Shown: positions 62,094-64,000 of the stretch, one piece after another | Position numbering within the stretch: the first letter of the stretch is position 1 | Layout of the letters: each line of letters opens with the position of its first letter | From: Corynebacterium pseudodiphtheriticum DSM 44287 | GTDB taxonomy: Bacteria > Actinomycetota > Actinomycetes > Mycobacteriales > Mycobacteriaceae | NCBI RefSeq assembly: GCF_000688415.1 | Contig: NZ_JIAH01000010.1 | Location: forward strand, 62,001 to 126,000 | Length of the DNA stretch: 64,000 bases | Reading direction: 5' to 3' | Made by a program: the position numbers and the translations under genes | The notes under the pieces: generated by a model | Databases searched by the model: none | What the model saw: the letters and a program-made list of their open reading frames with translations, nothing else | What the model was told of the DNA's origin: nothing

Positions 62094-62244
62094 CGATCAA
62101 GTCGTCCTTCGGCACGATTTGTTGTCCGCCCTCCCGAGGTGACATAGGGACACCAGGCGGATTTGCGTGTGTAAAAAGCATCGGCCCACCGCAGCCTGTG
62201 CATTGTTGATCCGCTAAAAGTTGATCCGCTAGAAACGAGTATTC
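62094..62244 (+). promoter_or_regulatory. Structured leader before the ECF operon, candidate riboswitch
   Basis: A -10 TACACT at 62082-62087 predicts transcription from about 62094, giving a leader of about 150 nt. It contains a UUCG-capped 7-bp hairpin (62099-62120), a 7-bp stem (62124-62130 with 62156-62162) enclosing a G-rich loop, and two direct repeats GTTGATCCGCTA (62205-62216, 62220-62231). GCGGAT at 62157-62162 can pair either with the upstream strand or with ATCCGC in either repeat. No known riboswitch consensus was recognised. Confidence 0.5.
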
Positions 62245-63075
62245 ATGTCACCTGCGAAATCTTCGTCCTCATCTTCCCAGCCCTCGGCCCGCTCCTCTTC
62301 CCGCTCCTCTGTCAGTCCCACTCGTAACGCACTGATCCTGCGCTGGTTGGGTGTCGCCGCCATTGCCGCAACCTGGCTGATCCTAGTCTTTGCGCGCCCG
62401 ACGGAATGGGAATCTGTCGGCTCCACCGCCGCGTTGTTCACCATGGGCGGATACTTGCTGGGCACTGTTTTGCTGCTGATTTCCACCGTGCCGTATATCC
62501 CGGCGCGCACACTCGCGATCATTCCGGTGGCGTTGGTGCTTAATATTCTCGTCGGCCAGATCATCGGCGCTTCTGGTATTCCGCTGTACCTCGATGCCGT
62601 CGGCACGGTGCTCATCGCGGCTCTCGCCGGGCCATATGCGGGCTTGGCGACGGGCGCTCTCAGCAACCTCATCTGGGCTTTGCTTACCCCTGCTGCCCTG
62701 CCATTCGCAGCGGGTTCGGCTGCAGTCGGCTGGATGTCCGGTGTGGCCATCCACAAATTCGGGGCATTCCGCCAGCTATGGCGCCTGATTGTCTCTGGTG
62801 CGATCATCGGAATTATCGCTGGTGCGATCGCCGCACCCGTCGCGGCCTTCGTCTACGGCGGTACCGCGGGTGTGGGTACCGGCGCGGTGGTGTCCTTGTT
62901 CCGCGAGATGGGCCAGTCGCTGTTGGCGTCGGTGACGTTACAGTCGTTCATCTCGGACCCGCTGGATAAGATTTTGGTGCTGCTCATTGTCTGGGCCGCC
63001 TGGAAGGCCTTGCCGAAGCGCACCCTGCGCCAGCTGCTTCCGCCGCAACACCGCGATGAAGCTGAGCACAGCTAG
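62245..63075 (+). CDS. ECF transporter S-component (substrate unknown)
   Basis: The 276-residue protein has a Ser-rich cytosolic N-terminus (1-28) and six or so TM helices. The stretch PLYLDAVGTVLIAALAGPYAG (about 112-132), followed by TGALSNLIW, is typical of ECF S-components that bind vitamins or other small nutrients. The EcfT gene overlaps its end by 20 nt, so these are one transporter. The substrate cannot be read from the sequence; a nucleoside hydrolase gene is near but separately transcribed. Confidence 0.8.
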   Translation: MSPAKSSSSSSQPSARSSSRSSVSPTRNALILRWLGVAAIAATWLILVFARPTEWESVGSTAALFTMGGYLLGTVLLLISTVPYIPARTLAIIPVALVLNILVGQIIGASGIPLYLDAVGTVLIAALAGPYAGLATGALSNLIWALLTPAALPFAAGSAAVGWMSGVAIHKFGAFRQLWRLIVSGAIIGIIAGAIAAPVAAFVYGGTAGVGTGAVVSLFREMGQSLLASVTLQSFISDPLDKILVLLIVWAAWKALPKRTLRQLLPPQHRDEAEHS

Positions 63076-63796
63076 TACGGCTCAGGTGCCCGTCGGCAAG
63101 CCAGTGCATTTTTTGCACCCGCTCACGGTCATCATTATTGGCGTATCCGCGTGGGTGGCTGCATTGTCTATTTCCTGGCCGCTGCTGCATGCCGCGATCA
63201 TTGCCTTCGGTTGGCTCGCGGGTATTGCGGGCTCGCGCAGCTTAGCAGTCCCGGCGACGTCCATCGCGTTATCCATTCCCGCGGGGTTGTCGATGCTGCT
63301 GGTGCACGCCCCGCACGGCGAACACCAGATCGCACCGTTGCTCACCTCCGACGGGCTGGTTACCGCAGGTGAACTCGCGCTGCGCTTCTGCGCGCTCATG
63401 ACTGCCCTGCTGGCGGCCATGGCGAATGTGCACATCCCGGATCTGCTCAAAGCTCTCCAGCACCTCGGCCTGCACCATTCCGTCGTCTATGTTTTGGGCG
63501 CCTCCTTACAGCTGCTCCCGCAGGCCAGCGCTTTAATCAGCGAAGTCGCCACCGCCAACCGCCTGGCTGGGCGCAAAGTCGCCCTCACCACCGTGATTCC
63601 CCGCATGATCATTCCCGTGATCACCCGTCTTTTAACCCGGGGTGCCGACCGTGGAATCGCTCTTCAGGGCATGGGGTACGACGCATCTGGCCGGCGGACT
63701 GTGCTTTACCCGGTCCGCGCACACCGCTGGGAGATCTTATTGCGACTCATCTTCCCCGCCGCAGCCATCGGGTTGGTGGTGCTCGCATGGATATAA
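63056..63796 (+). CDS. ecfT: ECF transporter T-component (EcfT)
   Basis: I start this 246-residue protein at ATG 63056, within the end of the S-component gene. It has five TM helices and the coupling-helix motif region LTRGADRGIALQGMGYDASG (about 201-220), as in EcfT proteins that link S-components to the ATPases. It overlaps the next gene by 10 nt. The ATPase gene or genes are expected downstream, beyond the window. Confidence 0.82.
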   Translation: MKLSTASTAQVPVGKPVHFLHPLTVIIIGVSAWVAALSISWPLLHAAIIAFGWLAGIAGSRSLAVPATSIALSIPAGLSMLLVHAPHGEHQIAPLLTSDGLVTAGELALRFCALMTALLAAMANVHIPDLLKALQHLGLHHSVVYVLGASLQLLPQASALISEVATANRLAGRKVALTTVIPRMIIPVITRLLTRGADRGIALQGMGYDASGRRTVLYPVRAHRWEILLRLIFPAAAIGLVVLAWI

Positions 63797-64000
63797 ACGC
63801 GCTACACCGCCAGGTCTGCACCGAAAAATTTAGCCACATCATGCTTGCCGACGACCACAGTGCCGACGACCGCGGCGCCGAAAAGCACGGTGCCAAAACC
63901 AATGACACCGCAAGCAATGATGCCTGGCAGATCGCCCACGCTTATTACGAATTTCTGCGCGGCGAACCTGCACCGGCTCCCCGTGTTGTGGTGCTGGGTT
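63787..64000 (+). CDS. Partial gene continuing past the window end
   Basis: The frame opens at ATG 63787 inside the end of ecfT and runs to the window edge, giving at least 71 residues starting MDINALHRQV. A polar, D/A/N-rich stretch leads to WQIAHAYYEFLRGEP and then a hydrophobic strand (RVVVLG) at the edge. This does not look like the start of an ECF ATPase; the strand after a helix would suit a Rossmann-like or DUF218-type protein, but too little is seen. It is in the ECF operon by overlap. Confidence 0.5.
   Translation, partial: MDINALHRQVCTEKFSHIMLADDHSADDRGAEKHGAKTNDTASNDAWQIAHAYYEFLRGEPAPAPRVVVLG

Noticed and set aside
62094..62244. Known riboswitch classes (TPP, cobalamin, FMN, THF, ZTP)
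   Set aside because: None of the conserved core sequences of these classes could be found in the leader, so only a generic structured leader is called.

Overview
This window comes from a mycolate-bearing Corynebacterium chromosome of fairly high G+C. The evidence is two tiny PorA/PorH-type cell-wall channel peptides beside groEL2, the glnX-glnH-pknG signalling operon, HrcA/CIRCE and HspR/HAIR heat-shock control, a six-gene Mrp antiporter with fused A/B subunits, and a def-acetyltransferase-xthA block divergent from a DUF3263/VirR-like pair, as in Mycobacterium tuberculosis. The species cannot be fixed from the sequence alone. I found no tRNA, rRNA, CRISPR array, transposase or prophage.

Layout: (1) 1-3,000, porA/porH-like genes and groEL2 with two CIRCE boxes. 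(2) 3,160-6,073, two tandem M20 dipeptidase paralogues. (3) 6,124-12,714, mnhACDEFG Na+/H+ antiporter; mnhE has an apparent frameshift at its start. (4) 12,723-19,852, carboxylate-amine ligase, VirR-like protein, DUF3263, def, GNAT, xthA, cls and NUDIX. (5) 19,903-25,004, glnX-glnH-pknG. (6) 25,001-36,485, purA-purT, a degenerate DAG-kinase-like protein, a FUSC protein, fba, GH76, pyrE-trmH, a membrane-anchored protein and a rhodanese lacking its active-site cysteine. (7) 36,543-42,262, clpB with HAIR and SigH signals, gltS, and a flavohemoprotein-like gene. (8) 42,259-46,323, an AT-rich accessory patch: a secreted protein with a paired-cysteine C-terminus, a small two-TM protein, and a divergent lactococcin-972-type membrane protein/ABC ATPase pair. 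(9) 46,348-48,891, nitrilase, a pair of inverted DnaA boxes, and an EspC/WXG-like + DUF1023 hydrolase pair. (10) 48,898-54,939, aldehyde dehydrogenase and the dnaK-grpE-dnaJ-hspR operon. (11) 55,374-64,000, putA, an AI-2E family transporter, a nucleoside hydrolase, a TM2 protein and an ECF transporter operon behind a structured leader.

Two themes link the window. Protein quality control is concentrated here: GroEL2 under HrcA, and DnaK, GrpE, DnaJ, HspR and ClpB under HspR, with clpB probably also under SigH. Many genes also look leaderless: a TANNNT -10 hexamer lies 6-8 nt before the start codon and no ribosome-binding site is present. In one case (def/DUF3263) two such promoters overlap face to face in a 16-bp gap.

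The best candidates for something undescribed are the putative bacteriocin/exporter patch at 42.3-46.3 kb, the switch-like leader before the ECF S-component at 62.1 kb, the out-of-frame start of mnhE, and the 16-bp bidirectional promoter.
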